Source: SAR202 cluster bacterium
GTDB taxonomy: Bacteria; Chloroflexota; Dehalococcoidia; Lucifugimonadales; UBA1123
DNA: 6,376 bases
Direction of reading: 5' to 3'
NCBI GenBank assembly: GCA_030743915.1
Contig: JASLRP010000244.1
Location: forward strand, 1-6,376
Position numbers and translations under genes: made by a program. Position 1 is the stretch's first letter. Each line of letters starts with the position of its first letter. Positions 5,817 to 6,376 of the stretch are shown piece after piece. The notes below the pieces were generated by a model. The model worked only from the letters and a program-made list of their open reading frames with translations, was not told the DNA's origin and searched no databases.

Positions 5817-6376
5817 TCACGAGCCTTCGTCAGGGTGCTTCATCAGTAGTTCCGCACTGGACACCTCAGCCGCCACGATCTCGACTGCAAACTCGCCCGT
5901 TCCATAGCCTTCCAACTCCACCGTCAGAGTGTTGACGCCCTCCAGCATGCTGGCGAATAAGCCTCCGACGACGTTGGTGCGGACCTCGAATCCCTCGCCC
6001 TTCATGAGAGCGCGACTCAAAGGCAGTCCGGTGTCCGAGTCCACGACCTTGCCTCGAACAAAGCCGAATCCGTTGGGGCCGGTCAGCACAGGCTCGATCA
6101 GAAGCTCCATGTAGGAATCGGCGTACTTCGGAGACCGCTTTCCGTCGATGATATGCCGTCTGATCTCCTCGACACTGGCCGTGCCCCACCAGTTGTTGGA
6201 CATGTCGGCCACAAGGCCCGACTGTTTGTCCAGACCCCACGCCCAGAACACCGAGTCAGGGTCAGGATAGAAGTTGTTGTTCTCAACCACGGTGTCCGGG
6301 TCGCCCAGGTTGGACTCTATGGGCGCCTTTTTGATGGTGTTGTAGCTGAACACCGTGTTGGCCCGGCCATGGATGT
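5817..6376 (-). CDS. Parallel beta-helix protein with carboxypeptidase-regulatory-like tail (partial, C-terminal end)
   Basis: The reading frame is open to the right edge, so the true start is outside; at least 185 residues of the C-terminus are present. Residue numbers count from the edge. The first half (1-99) resembles the last coils of a right-handed parallel beta-helix: NTVFSYNTIKKAP, then VVENNNFY, then the common closing motif NNWWGT at 60-65 with EEIRRHIIDG and IEPVL. The second half (about 105-170) resembles a carboxypeptidase-regulatory-like/transthyretin-like beta-sandwich: VRGKVVDSDTGLPLSRALM, VRTNVVGGLF, LEGVNTLTVELEGYG. Such proteins are usually exported and bind or cleave polysaccharides, or act as surface proteins, but the signal peptide region is missing here and no catalytic residue can be assigned. 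An internal GTG (6353) is not the start, because the helix pattern continues upstream of it. Confidence 0.75.
   Translation of the reverse strand, partial: IHGRANTVFSYNTIKKAPIESNLGDPDTVVENNNFYPDPDSVFWAWGLDKQSGLVADMSNNWWGTASVEEIRRHIIDGKRSPKYADSYMELLIEPVLTGPNGFGFVRGKVVDSDTGLPLSRALMKGEGFEVRTNVVGGLFASMLEGVNTLTVELEGYGTGEFAVEIVAAEVSSAELLMKHPDEGS

Noticed and set aside
1..6376. CRISPR array, tRNA, rRNA, insertion sequence, toxin-antitoxin or defence genes
   Set aside because: I found no regularly spaced direct repeats with spacers, no cloverleaf, no transposase motif, and no small gene pair of that type. The 141-bp periodicity at 3381-3944 is coding NHL repeats.

Overview
The window is about 6.4 kb of moderately GC-rich bacterial DNA carrying five complete genes and one gene cut by the right edge. 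The mix suggests an environmental Chloroflexota bacterium of the SAR202/Dehalococcoidia type: an orphan thiolase, a DUF1800 protein, a six-bladed NHL propeller with a 'SKWQRQYVSSNPDVYKAR'-like insert, a zinc-type dehydrogenase, a DUF1330 protein, and dispersed intergenic repeats. This placement is inferred from family content and remembered gene style; there is no rRNA or marker gene here to prove it.

Layout, left to right. Positions 1-145 are non-coding and hold an imperfect inverted repeat and a run of degenerate heptamers. A thiolase lies on the minus strand (146-1339). A 326-bp divergent intergenic region follows, with a good sigma70-type promoter (1528-1556) pointing at a DUF1800 gene (1666-3054, +). 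Next on the plus strand are an NHL-repeat beta-propeller protein (3186-4184), a medium-chain zinc-binding dehydrogenase (4287-5264) and a small DUF1330 protein (5420-5734). A strong intrinsic terminator (5767-5805) closes the plus-strand series. Converging on it from the right is the C-terminal part of a parallel beta-helix protein with a carboxypeptidase-regulatory-like tail (5817-6376, minus).

The four plus-strand genes are separated by 102-155 bp and each has its own start signals, so they look like co-oriented single genes or a loose cluster, not a tightly coupled operon. The thiolase and the dehydrogenase suggest acyl-CoA or alcohol/polyol catabolism. The propeller, DUF1800 and beta-helix proteins have no assignable reaction. 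Nothing shows that these genes act in one pathway.

The most unusual signal is outside the genes. A 26-nt sequence is present without a mismatch in two intergenic regions (3082-3107 and 5291-5316) and in diverged form in a third (22-54). In at least one and probably two of the three places it is followed after about 30 nt by an inverted, degraded copy, giving a hairpin-like element located just after a gene's stop codon. This looks like a REP/BIME- or MITE-like intergenic repeat family. I did not see a defence system, CRISPR array, tRNA, rRNA, insertion sequence or clear new multi-gene system.
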